Shown here: piece by piece, positions 1 to 10,190 of the stretch
Layout of the letters: every line of letters begins with the position of its first letter
Numbering within the stretch: the first letter of the stretch is position 1
Assembly (NCBI GenBank): GCA_033807695.1
Contig: CM066304.1
Location: 3,596,001-3,660,000 of the forward strand
Reading direction: 5' to 3'
DNA: 64,000 bases
Source of the DNA: Daedaleopsis sinensis
Lineage: Eukaryota > Basidiomycota > Agaricomycetes > Polyporales > Polyporaceae
Notes under the pieces: model-generated
The model's database searches: none
What the model was told of the DNA's origin: nothing
The model's input: the letters and a program-made list of their open reading frames with translations, nothing else
Translations under genes and position numbers: made by a program

Positions 1-2
1 GC

Positions 3-1331
3 TTAGATGAGCGGAATCGCGATCTCGTCCTGTACGAGGGCCAGGGCGGTGTCGGACTCAAGGACTACGGCAAGGTGCGCTCATCATGTATCCTACCACC
101 GCCATCATTGAGCATGCGAACAAGCTCGTACATTTCCTGTAGAATGTGTATGCGGTCTCTTGCCCTCCTCTCGATATTCCCGAAACACGGCTAGCTGTAC
201 CCATGACTTCTTATCCCGCACTGCCAGACACGCACCAGGTACGTACAATACCGTTCTCATCTATTTCGCATCCTCTGACATATCAGATAGTCGACACAGA
301 TCACCGCATTTGATATCGCGCCCGACGGCTCCCAATATGTGACTGGGTACCACGACGGCTCGGTGCACATCCGCCCAACATCTTCTCCCAACGCCATACC
401 GTCTGCCTCGACGAAAGCGCACCTTAGCACCGTCACCTCTCTCAAGTTCTTACCCTCTTCTCGCGTCGTCCTCACTGCAGGCGCCGACTTCTCAATTTCA
501 ATCCTTCCCGCGGATATCCCAGAGTCCTCTTCTTACTCAACCGCTAAGATAACCGCTGCCCGCACGCTCCGCGGGCACACACGTGCCGTGACCTCAACGG
601 GCATAATTGCTCGGGGCCGCAACGTCCTCTCCGGCTCAAAAGACGGCACGCTGCGCTTGTGGGACGTCCCCTCCGGCCAGCAGATTAGCACTTTCGCGGC
701 CGGCGCAAATCACTTTGTGCCCGTCCTTGCCCTGAGCACATCCTTACGCTGGACTTCCGCCAACGCGGACGCGTCCCCGAAGCAAGACACGCACGCGGAT
801 CCGCGCGAGGTCGAGACGGCGGACAAGGTCGTGTTCTGCGCCCTCCAGGACGGCTCGTTTGAGCTCTTCGACCTCCGCACGAAGCACGCCGGGTTCCGCT
901 CCGCCGTAGCTCCCGCCGGGACACGCTCCGCACTACAGGCCATCGCGTACAGCCCCGGAGACAATCTCGTCGCGACGGGCTCCGCGGCGGGATTGACCGC
1001 TCTGTACGACACGCGGACCCTCGGCAGCGACCCTCTTGTGACCTTCAGGAGGAACACGGCGCCGATCGAGAACCTGGAGTTCGTCGACCTGGCGGCTGCG
1101 CAGTTCTCGCTGGGGGCGAATCATCACGATCATTCCGGACCGGGCGACGTCGGGCTTGCGATCGCTACGGAGGATGGACTGCCCTACGTTGCGGAGGTGC
1201 GCCCATCTGGTCCGCGGGTGCGTGCAGAGCTTGTGGGTACGGACTGTGACGGCGTGCGTCATGTGCGAGTTGTTGGCGGTCAAATATGGACCGCCGCAGA
1301 TGACGGTGTGGTTAGACGGTATGCGTCGTGA
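3..1331 (+). CDS. PAAF1/RPN14-like WD40 proteasome assembly factor (5' partial)
   Basis: Three visible exons: 3..74, 143..238 and 300..1331, giving 399 residues in one frame across two introns (68 and 61 nt); the 5' end lies outside the window. WD40 repeats are visible, e.g. GHTRAVTSTGIIARGRN followed by SKDGTLRLWDV, and the C-terminal block ELVGTDCDGV...DDGVVRRY, which matches the end of animal PAAF1. In this family (yeast Rpn14) the protein is a cytosolic chaperone that binds Rpt ATPases during assembly of the proteasome base. The family assignment is from the sequence; the role is from homologues. A generic WD40 protein is the alternative. Confidence 0.85.
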
Positions 1332-2085
1332 GGCGATTGAACGCTGCAGCACTGAGCTGCGGTTTGCTACAATGTATTTGTGTTCCTTGTTGCTATGACT
1401 TATCCACGCTGATGAATCGGTCTGGACTTGTTGGTAGTTGAGACAGTTTACTCCGCAAGTCCGCGTTCCGGGAGTGGTGGGTTTGTAAAGTGCTCCCGAG
1501 GCATCAAGGATAAGTACCGTTACGCTGAAGTTGGAGTATTGCCTGCATCTGCGTCATACGAGTACTAGTAGTATCTGTGTGTGCTATTGTGGGCTATTGT
1601 ACCTATTGTAAGCGTTATGTAGACGATTGAAAGAGGGTGGCCTTCGAGAGGTCACTAGTACTCGAAGTCGTAGTACCCTGGCCGTACCCGTACGGGCCGC
1701 GATATTCGTGACATTGGTAGCATGTGACTTGTGACGATAGGCGTCGTGGCGACGGGCGTCCGTAAGTCGAAGCTCAGCCAGAGCTTAGCGACAGTACACT
1801 TGGCTCTCTCCATCTCGCTTGCTCGACCTAGATATCTGCTGTCTCTTGTCATCATCATCTGGCCAGCTGCTCATCGATTATCAGCATCCCTGGTTCTGGC
1901 TTTTTACTGAGCGCAGAACTGTGAGAGAAAGACGAGGGGTTCGAAAGCTCGCCGTTGCCTCGTGTACTGCACTTCGAGTCATCATATCCCATTTCGTCGA
2001 CGTACGTCTCTGTTGTTCGCCCAGAATGGCTCCTCGAACAAAAGACACCGAAGATACCATCGATAAACTGCATCCTCGCCGACCG
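1332..2085. other. Intergenic, contains left edge of segmental duplication unit 1
   Basis: No gene seen. Up to about 1560 the sequence is unique 3' flank of the WD40 gene. From about 1561 it is repeated at about 6120-6540 with small indels, so the left breakpoint of the duplicated unit lies here. Confidence 0.6.
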
Positions 2086-2092
2086 TATATAA
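2086..2092 (+). promoter_or_regulatory. TATA box of first coiled-coil gene
   Basis: TATATAA lies 66 nt upstream of the ATG at 2158 and is followed by a C/T-rich stretch typical of fungal 5' leaders. It supports the start at 2158 over the in-frame upstream ATG at 2026, which would lie upstream of the promoter. Confidence 0.6.
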
Positions 2093-2157
2093 TCCTCCAC
2101 ACCCTGCCCCCGCTCTTTCTCTCCACCCCCACCAACTCCATCTCCTTCCGACTCACC

Positions 2158-3138
2158 ATGGCTTCAACATCGGCTGCAAAGGTTGAAAGTGAGTTTCCAG
2201 CATTCCGCAGACACTTTTCTCGTGTCTCATCCCCTCCAGGCATTCCAGGTCGTGATATCTTCGGCGCTGGCCCGCGCATGAGCGTGGACGCGCGCAGCCA
2301 ACGCTCAGCCGACTCCGGCCGGCCCGACTACAGAGACCCTCTCGTCATCGAGGAGAAGTTCTTGGAGGTCGACCATGAGATCCAGCGCGTCGCAGATACC
2401 ATCAAACGAGACCTGACTGTAGCCGGTGATAAGTTTGACGTGCAGCTCAAGCGGCTCGAGAACATGACTCCTGCCAACTTCGAGTTGCTCACGCAGAAGG
2501 TGGATGGCTTGGAGCAGCGCATGCAGAAGGGGTTCAGGTATACGGATGAGCGTCACGAGAAGTTCGAGAAGAGTGTCGCCGAGCGATTCAACGCGGTCGA
2601 CGCCCGGTTCAACGCGGTCGATGATCGGTTCAACGCGGTCGATGATCGGTTCAAGAACGTCGATCAGCGTTTCGACGCCCTGGAGAAGGAGGTGAGGACG
2701 GGCTTCGAAGACGTAAAGAGGATGCTGGACCTCCTCGCGGAGAGACTCCCAACGCCCCTCATCGTTGAGCCTTTGGAGCGCCCCGAATCTCCTTTCCAGG
2801 TCGCCTCCCCCACGCGCGATGATGGAGTGGACATTGTAGAGGCTGGCCCGTCCTCCCGTCGCCCTCGCTACCCTAGTATCCGAACACAAGCCTCGCAAGG
2901 CACGCTCTCCAGGAACCCGCTTCGCTCCCCCACGTCCTCCACGTCCCACACAACCGTCGACCCCACAGCTCTCCTGGCGGAGATTCACGAGCTTGCGAGC
3001 AGTGAGCCGAAGAATGAGTTGGGGTTCAAGAAGGTCATGCGGAAAATCAGGCGCATTGCTTCGGGCTTGTTCAAGAAGAACGAAGAGAAGACCGAAGGGG
3101 AAACCGAAGAGGAAAACGAAGAGGAAATCGAACAGTGA
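2158..3138 (+). CDS. Unknown coiled-coil protein with seven-residue repeats, paralogue 1
   Basis: Single exon of 326 aa. I do not recognise a named family. The start at 2158 is chosen because it has a strong CACCATGG context and lies just downstream of a TATA box and C/T-rich leader. Residues about 60-190 are charged and predicted coiled coil. Residues 143-177 are five consecutive 7-residue units of the RFNAVDD type, encoded by 21-bp DNA repeats. A linker rich in S, T and P follows, and the C-terminus is a basic patch (KKVMRKIRRIASGLFKK) followed by a glutamate-rich tail. There is no signal peptide or clear membrane segment. Its neighbour is the MFS transporter, 550 bp downstream on the same strand. 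A near-identical paralogue lies at 6677. Function unknown; a structural or scaffold role would be a guess. Confidence 0.7.
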   Translation: MASTSAAKVESEFPAFRRHFSRVSSPPGIPGRDIFGAGPRMSVDARSQRSADSGRPDYRDPLVIEEKFLEVDHEIQRVADTIKRDLTVAGDKFDVQLKRLENMTPANFELLTQKVDGLEQRMQKGFRYTDERHEKFEKSVAERFNAVDARFNAVDDRFNAVDDRFKNVDQRFDALEKEVRTGFEDVKRMLDLLAERLPTPLIVEPLERPESPFQVASPTRDDGVDIVEAGPSSRRPRYPSIRTQASQGTLSRNPLRSPTSSTSHTTVDPTALLAEIHELASSEPKNELGFKKVMRKIRRIASGLFKKNEEKTEGETEEENEEEIEQ

Positions 3139-3688
3139 ACGCTCTGAACCCCCCTGGTGCGCGCTAACTCCTCCGACTTGGATTCTGTATGCTAACTGCC
3201 CTCGCGTTCGCAACTGCCCTCGCGTTCGCAGTCTTCTTCGCCGGTGCTGTGTCTGCCGCAGTGCCTGGTTGCAGGCCGAATTGTTTTTGGTTACCCCGTC
3301 GCCTACACGCTCGCTTTCAAATGTTCTCGTATCGCTCATCTTCGATCGTCGTGCACGCCGCTCATTTGTTCCTCTATCTCGATGTTCTGTGCTGCTAGTC
3401 TTCGCTCATTTGCTCTCTATCTCTCGCCTACTCGTCAACGCTCATGTATAATACCGTCACACACACATGTCTATTTCAACGAGTGTAATCGCCGTGCGAT
3501 GTTGGAGCTTGAGGTCAACACTCCGGTGAGCTTGAGAGCTTGAGAGCTCGAAGTAAATTCCAACTTCTAACCTCCTGTTCGTAAGCCGTCGGATGATGCC
3601 GGTCCACTTGAGATGACTCGTAGTGGGCGCCTACAATTTCTGACGCAGCCTCCCCCAGTCGACCGTTCTGTGGCAGTTGCGAGTAAAG
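3139..3688. other. Intergenic between coiled-coil gene and MFS transporter
   Basis: No gene seen. It contains an 18-bp perfect tandem repeat at 3194-3211 and 3212-3229 that is single in the unit 2 copy, and a short GAGCTTGAGA direct repeat near 3530. Confidence 0.6.
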
Positions 3689-5463
3689 ATGACAGACCAA
3701 GAGCCGCTTGAAATGGCCACCATAGCTTCAGTGGCCTCGAATCGAGCGAGTCGAAGCACTGGTGGCCATTCACAAGTCTCAGCATCAATGGATGCGCTCC
3801 ACACCGAAGAGCCGCAAGCTGGTATCAATGTCCAAGAGCTTCCGCCAGTAGATAGGGGCTTCGGGGCATGGTCGTTCTGTGCTGCAGCGCTCCTCATGGA
3901 GACCATGATCTGGGGGTTTGGCTACAGGTTCGGATGCGCCCAGAGTTTCTTTCTCCATCATGCGCTAATGCTCGCACTTTCCACTTCACACTGCACAGTT
4001 ATGGTATCTTCCAAGGTGATTCAGCACCTTTCCCGCATAACGAAAAGTGCTCGGACTCATCGAAGCGTACCATAGAATATTACACCTCACATCCGCCATT
4101 CAACGAATCCTCAAGCGTTACTATTGCTGCAGTCGGCACCCTGTCTCTTGCGCTGATGTTCGGCGAGGTGGGTCTGTGAATGCGCTGCTCCGTGCGCACA
4201 GAATCTGAACCGTTCGTAGCCGCTAATCTTGTCGTTCATCCTGGGACGGTATCCAGACTACGTCCGGACCAGTGCATGGCTCGGATTAGCTCTCTACTTC
4301 GTCTCGCTGTTTGCCTCTAGCTTTGCAACCAAGGTGCGCATGCCCTCCGCGTGGTGTGCCTAGACTCCACAGCAGTCGCTGATGATTGTCTATCAAGGTG
4401 TGGCAGCTCATCCTCCTGCAAGGCATCGGCGTGGGCATCGGCGGCGGGGTCGCGTACATGCCCGTCTTCAAGTACTTCCCCGAATGGTTCCTGGAGCGCC
4501 GCGGCCTCGCCGGGGGCATCATATTCTCGGGCAGCGGCCTCGGCGGCTTCATCTTCCCGTACATGCTCACCGGGCTCCTCGAGAACGTCGGGCTGGCGTG
4601 GACGCTGCGCATCTGCGCGATCAGCACGTCCGTGTGCGCCGCGATCGCGCTCCTCGGGATGCGTAGCCGCCTTCCGCCGCCGAAGTTCTCCGCCGGGCAG
4701 CAGCGACCGAAGCTCATTCCCCCCCATCTCGACTGGGCCAGGCGACCGCTTTTCGTGAGCTTCGTGAGTCGCCCGTCGGCCTCGGCCTCGTACGAGAAAG
4801 CCGTGCTGACGAGCCGTGTGTGCTGCAGATGGTCACCAACTTCCTCCAGGGGCTCGCCCAGTTCCCCGTCACTCTCTACATCGCCCTGTTCACGAAGGCC
4901 GTGTCGAGCCAGTTTACCGCCACGGTCGTCCTCTCCCTGTACAATGCGTCCGTGACGCTGGGATATATCCTCCTCGGGCACCTCAGCGACAGGTACCCGT
5001 ATCCGCTGGTGATGCTCGTCAGCGCGCTGTCGAGTGCGTTCGCGGCGTTTTTGCTCTGGGGATTCGCCAACGCCGCGATATACCTCTATTTCTTCGCCGT
5101 CGTGTTCGGCACCCTGGTATGTGACTACGCAGTCGATGTGCTTTCCGGGATATGCTGATGGCCGAAATGTAGAGCGGGGGGTTCGCGGCGACCTGGATGA
5201 ATGCCGCGACGGACTGCACAGTGAACCGCCGCGAGTACGTCGGGATGGCGATCACCGCTACCGCGTTCATCAAGGGCATCTCGGCGATCGTCGGCCCCTC
5301 GGTCTCGGGACTGCTCCTGGAGGTGGGACACGGGACGGGAATGGGCAGTGGATTCGGACAGTTCGGCTTTGGCGCTGTCGAGTTGTTCGTGGGGTCGTGT
5401 GCGTTGGCCTCGGCGATAGGGAGCGTTGTAGTTGCGATTCTTAGGCGGAGAGTTATCGCTTGA
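3689..5463 (+). CDS. MFS transporter, monocarboxylate-transporter-like
   Basis: Seven exons: 3689..3927, 3999..4015, 4076..4167, 4220..4333, 4398..4763, 4829..5116 and 5173..5463, giving 468 aa in one unbroken frame. The cytosolic N-terminus (about 75 aa) leads into a first helix ending IWGFGYSYGIFQEYY, the typical start of fungal MCT-type (2.A.1.13) carriers. Later landmarks are LQGIGVGIGGG, KYFPEWFLERRGLAGG and, in the second half, YILLGHLSDRYPY, the cytoplasmic-loop motif. Length fits the family. It probably imports a monocarboxylate or similar small acid at the plasma membrane; the substrate cannot be read from the sequence. Exon 2 is only 17 nt. A 5' remnant of a second copy lies at 8150-8332. 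Confidence 0.9.
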
Positions 5464-6604
5464 GAAGAGTGACCGCTATGAGATGCTCTGTACGGGTGGA
5501 GAATAATGTGTCACGTCGTATCTGGTGAGATTTGGGTTATAAGCACCTACCAGGACCCGGCAGCTTCGAACCAACCATATCCCCTAGGGGTTAAAAAATC
5601 CTGACACCAAGTCGTCGACGTCGTGCAGAGCAGAAATGCTCAATCTTTCCGTACCCGAACTTAGTGGCAAGCTGGGCATTGCGGACACGCATCGGTAACT
5701 GCAATACAGCACTGTCTCGGTCTTACGACGTGGCGAACGCCGCTCGCCGCCGCCGCCTGTGAACGAGTCAACGAGACGTTGGAAATCATATAGAACAAGT
5801 CCTTCACTCTCAAGCGGTCGGCGCAAACCGCTTTCGACACAATGACTATGCGAGAGGATACAAGTACATATGAGAGAGCTTCAACAAAGTTCACCTGAGA
5901 TTTGTAAATATATGACGAGGCTAATCAGATAGTACTGCACACGTACCATCACAATAGAATACTCATCCGGCGAGACGACTAACCACAGGCACAGCCGTAC
6001 CCCGAGCTCGCGTCGCACGGTACCGCCAACGGTGTGCCGATGAGACCGCGATCGTGAGATATCCGCACTGCCCGCCGTACGAGCGAGTCGAGTTCGGCCG
6101 AGTCGGAGTCTACGTCGTCTTTAGTACCAGTAGTATCTGTGCATGCTACTGCGGGCTATTGTACCTATTGTAAGCGTTATGTAGACGATTGAAAGAGGGT
6201 GGCCTTCGAGAGGTCACTGCTCGAAGCCGTACCCGTACGGGCCGCGATGTTCGTGACATTGGGAGCATGTGACTTGTGACGACGATAGGCGTCGTGGCGA
6301 CGACTCACAGAGCTCAGCGACAGTCCTGGTCCACTTCAACTTGGCTCTCTCCACTCACTTGCTCGACCCAAGGCTGTCTTTTGTCTACCAGCTGCTCATC
6401 GATTATCTCTTGATCCTGGCTTTCTACTGAGCGTGGAACTGTGGGAGAAAACAAGGGGTTCCAAACCTCGCCGCTGCCTCGTGTATTGCACTTCGAGTCA
6501 TCCTATCCCGTTTCGTCGACGTACGTCTCTGTTGTTCGCCCAGAATGGCTCCTCGAACGAAAGACACCGAAGATACCATCGATAAACTGCATCCTCGCCG
6601 ACCG
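5464..6604. other. Intergenic across the junction between duplication units
   Basis: No intact gene. About 5528-6119 is repeated at about 8323-8950. The end of unit 1 includes a minus-strand SGF73 fragment, listed separately. The unit 1/unit 2 junction is near 6119, where SGF73 coding sequence changes abruptly to the sequence also found at 1561. Confidence 0.6.
5939..6119 (-). pseudogene. SGF73 3' fragment left by the segmental duplication
   Basis: This matches the end of the complete SGF73 gene at about 8736-8950. The reverse strand reads the acidic DDVDSEAELDSLVRA-type segment, then stops being homologous where unit 2 begins. It carries small indels, including loss of about 65 bp present in the complete copy and a frame-breaking change near the serine/glutamate-rich stretch. 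It has no promoter or 5' exons, so it is not a gene. Confidence 0.7.
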
Positions 6605-6611
6605 CATATAA
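6605..6611 (+). promoter_or_regulatory. TATA-like box of second coiled-coil gene
   Basis: CATATAA stands at the position of TATATAA in paralogue 1 (one substitution), 66 nt upstream of the ATG at 6677. The weaker first base could lower expression of this copy. Confidence 0.45.
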
Positions 6612-6676
6612 TCCTCCACACCCTGCCCCCGCTCTTTCTCTCCACCCCCACCAACTCCATCTCCTTCCGACTCACC

Positions 6677-7636
6677 ATGGCTACAACATCGGCTGCAAAG
6701 GCTGAAAGTGAGTTTCCAGCATTCCGCAGACACTTTTCTCGTGTCTCATCCCCTCCAGGCATTCCAGGTCGTGATATCTTCGGCGCTGGCCCGCGCATGA
6801 GCGTGGACGCGCGCAGCCAACGCTCAGCCGACTCCGGCCGGCCCGACTACAGAGACCCTCTCGTCATCGAGGAGAAGTTCTTGGAGGTCGACCATGAGAT
6901 CCAGCGCGTCGCAGATACCATCAAACGAGATCTGACTGTAGCCGGTGATAAGTTTGACGTGCAGCTCAAGCGGCTCGAGAACATGACTCCTGCCAACTTC
7001 GAGTTGCTCACGCAGAAGGTGGATGGCTTGGAGCAGCGCATGCAGAAGGGGTTCAGGTATACGGATGAGCGTCACGAGAAGTTCGAGAAGAGTGTCGCCG
7101 AGCGGTTCAACGCGGTCGACGCCCGGTTCAACGCGGTCGATGACCGGTTCAACGCTCTGGAGAAGAAGGTGGACGAGGGTTTTGAGGAAATGAAGACGGG
7201 CTTTGCGGAGATAAGGCAAACATTGGCCCTCCTCGCGGAGAGACTCCCAACGCCCCTCATCGTTGAGCCTTTGGAGCGCCCCGAATCTCCTTTCCAAGTC
7301 GCCTCCCCCACGCGCGATGATGGAGTGGACATTGTAGAGGCTGGCCCGTCCTCCCGTCGCCCTCGCTACCCTAGTATCCGAACACAAGCCTCGCAAGGCA
7401 CGCTCTCTAGGAACCCGCTTCGCTCCCCCACGTCGTCCACGTCCCACACAACCGTCGACCCCACAGCTCTCCTGGCGGAGATTCACGAGCTTGCGAGCAG
7501 TGAGCCGAAGAATGAGTTGGGGTTGAAGAAGGTCATGCGGAAAATCAGGCGCATTGCTTCGGGCTTGTTCAAGAAGAACGAAGAGAAGACCGAAGGGGAA
7601 ACCGAAGAGGAAATCGAAGAGGAAATCGCACAGTGA
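6677..7636 (+). CDS. Unknown coiled-coil protein with seven-residue repeats, paralogue 2
   Basis: Single exon of 319 aa, nearly identical to the protein at 2158 over its first 142 residues and its C-terminal half. The start at 6677 has the same CACCATGG context. The repeat region is shorter: three 7-residue units (7103-7165) instead of five. The segment after it (7166-7237) reads KVDEGFEEMKTGFAEIRQT, which is longer than and clearly different from paralogue 1 at the same place. The frame is open throughout, so both copies look functional. The neighbouring transporter is deleted in this unit, so the protein does not depend on an adjacent partner gene. Function unknown. Confidence 0.7.
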   Translation: MATTSAAKAESEFPAFRRHFSRVSSPPGIPGRDIFGAGPRMSVDARSQRSADSGRPDYRDPLVIEEKFLEVDHEIQRVADTIKRDLTVAGDKFDVQLKRLENMTPANFELLTQKVDGLEQRMQKGFRYTDERHEKFEKSVAERFNAVDARFNAVDDRFNALEKKVDEGFEEMKTGFAEIRQTLALLAERLPTPLIVEPLERPESPFQVASPTRDDGVDIVEAGPSSRRPRYPSIRTQASQGTLSRNPLRSPTSSTSHTTVDPTALLAEIHELASSEPKNELGLKKVMRKIRRIASGLFKKNEEKTEGETEEEIEEEIAQ

Positions 7637-8149
7637 ACGCTCTGAACCCCCCTGGTGCGCGCTAACTCCTCCGACTTGGATTCTGTATGCTAACTGTCCT
7701 CGCGTTCGCAGTCTCTTTCGCCGGTGCTGTGTCTGCCGCAGTGCCTGGTCGTAGGCCGAATTGTTTTTGGTTACCCCGTCGCCTACACGCTCGCTCTCAA
7801 ATGTTCTCGTATCGCTCATCTTCGATCGTCGTGCACGCCGCTCATTTGTTCCTCTGTCTCAATGTTCTGTGCTGCTAGTCTTCGCTCATTTGCTCTCTAT
7901 CTCTCGCTCACTCCGTCAACGTTCATGTATAATACCGTCACACACACATGTCTATTTCAACGAGTGTAATCGCCGTGCAATGTTGGAGCTTGAGGTCAAC
8001 CCTCCGGTAATTCCAACTTCTAACCTCCTGTTCGTAAGCCGTCGGATGATGCCGGTCCACTTGAGATGACTCGATGACTCGCAGTGGGCGCCTACAATTT
8101 CTGACGCAGCCTCCTCCAGTCGACCGTTCTGTGGCAGTTGCGGGTAAAG
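7637..8149. other. Intergenic, copy of 3139-3688
   Basis: No gene seen. Homologous to 3139-3688, with the 18-bp tandem repeat present once only and about 25 bp missing near 8005. Confidence 0.6.
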
Positions 8150-8332
8150 ATGACAGACAGACTAGATGCACAAGAGCCGCTTGAAATGGCCACCATAGCT
8201 TCAGTGGCCTCGAATCGAGCGAGTCGAAGCACTGGTGGCCATTCACAAGTCTCAGCATCAATGGATGCGCTCCACACCGAAGAGCCGCAAGCTGGTATCA
8301 ATGTCCAAGAGCTTCCGCGATTTGCGTTATAA
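8150..8332 (+). pseudogene. MFS transporter remnant (first exon only)
   Basis: Starts with the same MTDQ-type N-terminus as the gene at 3689, with a short insertion giving MTDRLDAQEP. It follows the N-terminal cytosolic segment through GINVQELP, then runs into unrelated 3' flank and stops at 8332 (60 codons). No membrane segment remains. Produced by the internal deletion of unit 2. Confidence 0.85.
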
Positions 8333-8735
8333 GCACCTACCAGGACCCGGCAGCTTCGAACCAACCATATCCCCTAGGGGTTCAAAAATCCTGACACCAA
8401 GTCGTCGACGTCATGCAGAGCAGAAATGCTCAATATTTCCATACCCGAACTTAGTGGCAAGCTGGGCATTGCGGACACGCATCGGTAACAATGTCTCGGT
8501 CTTACGACGTGGCGAACGCCGCCCGGCGCCGCCGCCTGTGAACGAGTCAACGAGTTGGAAATCATTTAGGACAAGTCCTTCACTCTCAAGCGGTCGGCGC
8601 AAACCGCTTTCGACACAATGACTATGCGAGAGGATACAAATACATATGAGAGAGCTTCAACAAAGTTCACCTGAGATTTGTAAATATATGACGAGGCTAA
8701 TAAGATACTGCGGACGTACCATCACAATAGACTAC

Positions 8736-9899
8736 TCATCCGGCGAGACGACTAACCACAGGCACAGCCGTACCCCGCGATGGCATAAGAGCGTTCGCAA
8801 GGAGCTGATTGCAAGTCCGTATCCGTTCTCGACGAGCGACAAACCACGAGCTCGCGTCGCACGGTACCGCCAACGGTGTGCCGATGAGACCGCGATCGTG
8901 AGATATCCGCACTGCCCGTACGAGCGAGTCGAGTTCGGCCTCGGAGTCGACGTCGTCCAGATTCTCGAACGCATCATCAGGAGGGGCGACTTGAATCGCT
9001 GCTGACACTGCAGCTGCAGCGGCTGCCGAGGGGTTAGCTGCCTTCTTGCCCTTCTTGGGGGCGCTACCGGTGGCAGCGGCGGCACCCTTCTTGTTGTTCA
9101 TATCGACCCCGGCAGCGGCAGCGGCCTCCATCGCGAGACGCTTCTTCTCCGCCTTCTCGCGTTCCTTTCGCTCCTTCTTCTCCGCCTTGCTCTCCTTCTT
9201 GACTGGTTCGACCCATTTCGGGTTGTTTGCGCGGTTCCACTCCAGGAGCAGTTCGTCATATCCTTTGGATCGACCTTGGACGCCGCGCTTCGCGCCCATA
9301 GAGTGCGACTTGCAGGTGAGGGAGCGGGAGCATGGGAGACCCTTGTCGTTGATGACACCACACTGCTTGTCGTAGTCGACCGGTCCTTTGACACGGCTCC
9401 GCGCCTGCTTCTTGGTCTTAGGTGCAGCAGGGTCGTCAGGATTCGAGATCTCGTCCTCTGCCTTCCGCTTCTTCCCCTTCTTGTCTGTCTCATCATCATG
9501 CGCATGAGGCGAGAGATGGGATGGTGGCTATGGCTGTGACATACCCTCTACTTCCACGACTTTGCCCTTCGCGCCCTTCTTCCCGCCATTCCGGATCTTC
9601 ACGCAGTTGTCTGCGGTTCATGAAGCACCAAGAGCCATCGAATACATGTGGCACATACCTGCATGCTCTAGTATGGCGCTACGAAGTACTGGCTTCAGGC
9701 ATTCTTTGCACTTCACGATGCCTATATCCTCGGCTAGAGGCTCCACCCCAAACACCTTCATGTCGCGCGCAGATAGCCAAGACGTGGGCGGAGATGGCGG
9801 CCTGTCTGGGTGCTCGTGCACCGGGGGTGAAGGAGGGGCGATGTCCCATGAGAACGGGGATGCGGGAGGAGAAGGACTAGGCTTAAGCTTCAAAGTCAT
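8736..9899 (-). CDS. SGF73: SAGA complex subunit Sgf73 (ATXN7 family, SCA7 domain)
   Basis: Three exons on the reverse strand: 9899..9659, 9610..9545 and 9484..8736, giving 351 aa. Residues 64-83 form a first zinc site (CKEC, then H79 and C83). The SCA7 domain follows GPVDYDKQ at residues 144-163 with Cys144, Cys154, Cys160 and His163, then MGAKRGVQGRSKGYDELL, the family signature. A lysine/glutamate helix and an alanine-rich region follow. In yeast and animals this protein anchors the histone H2B deubiquitinase module to SAGA in the nucleus. It is divergent from GDB1, 291 bp apart. The last ~70 codons lie in the duplicated block and have weak family similarity, so the exact 3' end is uncertain. 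Confidence 0.88.
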
Positions 9900-10190
9900 T
9901 GCAGTACGCAGGTAAGTTTAAAGTAGCGGAGGAGGACGGTCATAGACGCCCTAACCCGTTCAAGACTCACGTGTCTCGCCAAATGCCCTTTCCTAAAAAG
10001 GCAAGAAACGGTCTGGCCTGACGTCATGAGCAGATGATGGGATCGTCCGTGACCCAGTTGGTGCTCCTTCTTGAGACGCAATGTGTCCGCGTCCAGATCT
10101 TCTATATAACGCGGCACGTCCATCGCCGCTCTCCCCAACGCGTCTCTCTTCCTTCCCTCTCCCCAATCGTCGCATCTCCCCTCTCCAGCC
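9900..10190. promoter_or_regulatory. Divergent promoter between SGF73 and GDB1
   Basis: These 291 bp separate the two start codons. The GDB1 side has TATATAA at 10103-10109, 82 nt before its ATG, with a C/T-rich leader. The SGF73 side has no clear TATA box. Confidence 0.55.

Larger units (their letters stand above)
1561..6119. repeat. Segmental tandem duplication, unit 1
   Basis: This unit holds the first coiled-coil gene, the intact MFS transporter and a 3' fragment of SGF73. It is followed directly by unit 2, which begins with the same sequence. Homology to unit 2 is continuous over about 1561-3843 and about 5528-6119. Positions 3844-5527, the transporter body, are absent from unit 2. Edges were placed by eye to within about 10 bp. 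Confidence 0.85.
6120..8950. repeat. Segmental tandem duplication, unit 2 (internally deleted)
   Basis: Repeats unit 1 with scattered substitutions and small indels. It lacks the 1.68 kb corresponding to 3844-5527, so codons of the transporter's first exon are joined directly to sequence 3' of the gene at about 8321-8323. Its right end continues without a break into the complete SGF73 gene, so this end is the ancestral context. Confidence 0.85.

Noticed and set aside
2026..2157. Upstream in-frame ATG as start of the first coiled-coil gene
   Set aside because: It lies upstream of the TATA box at 2086 and adds residues with no similarity value; the ATG at 2158 has the better context.
2305..3339. 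344-codon open frame antisense to the first coiled-coil gene
   Set aside because: It mirrors the coding strand's repeats and shows no recognisable protein; an effect of codon bias and repeats.
8323..8400. GGTTCGAA-type T-arm-like sequence suggesting a tRNA
   Set aside because: No acceptor stem, D-arm or anticodon arm can be folded around it on either strand.
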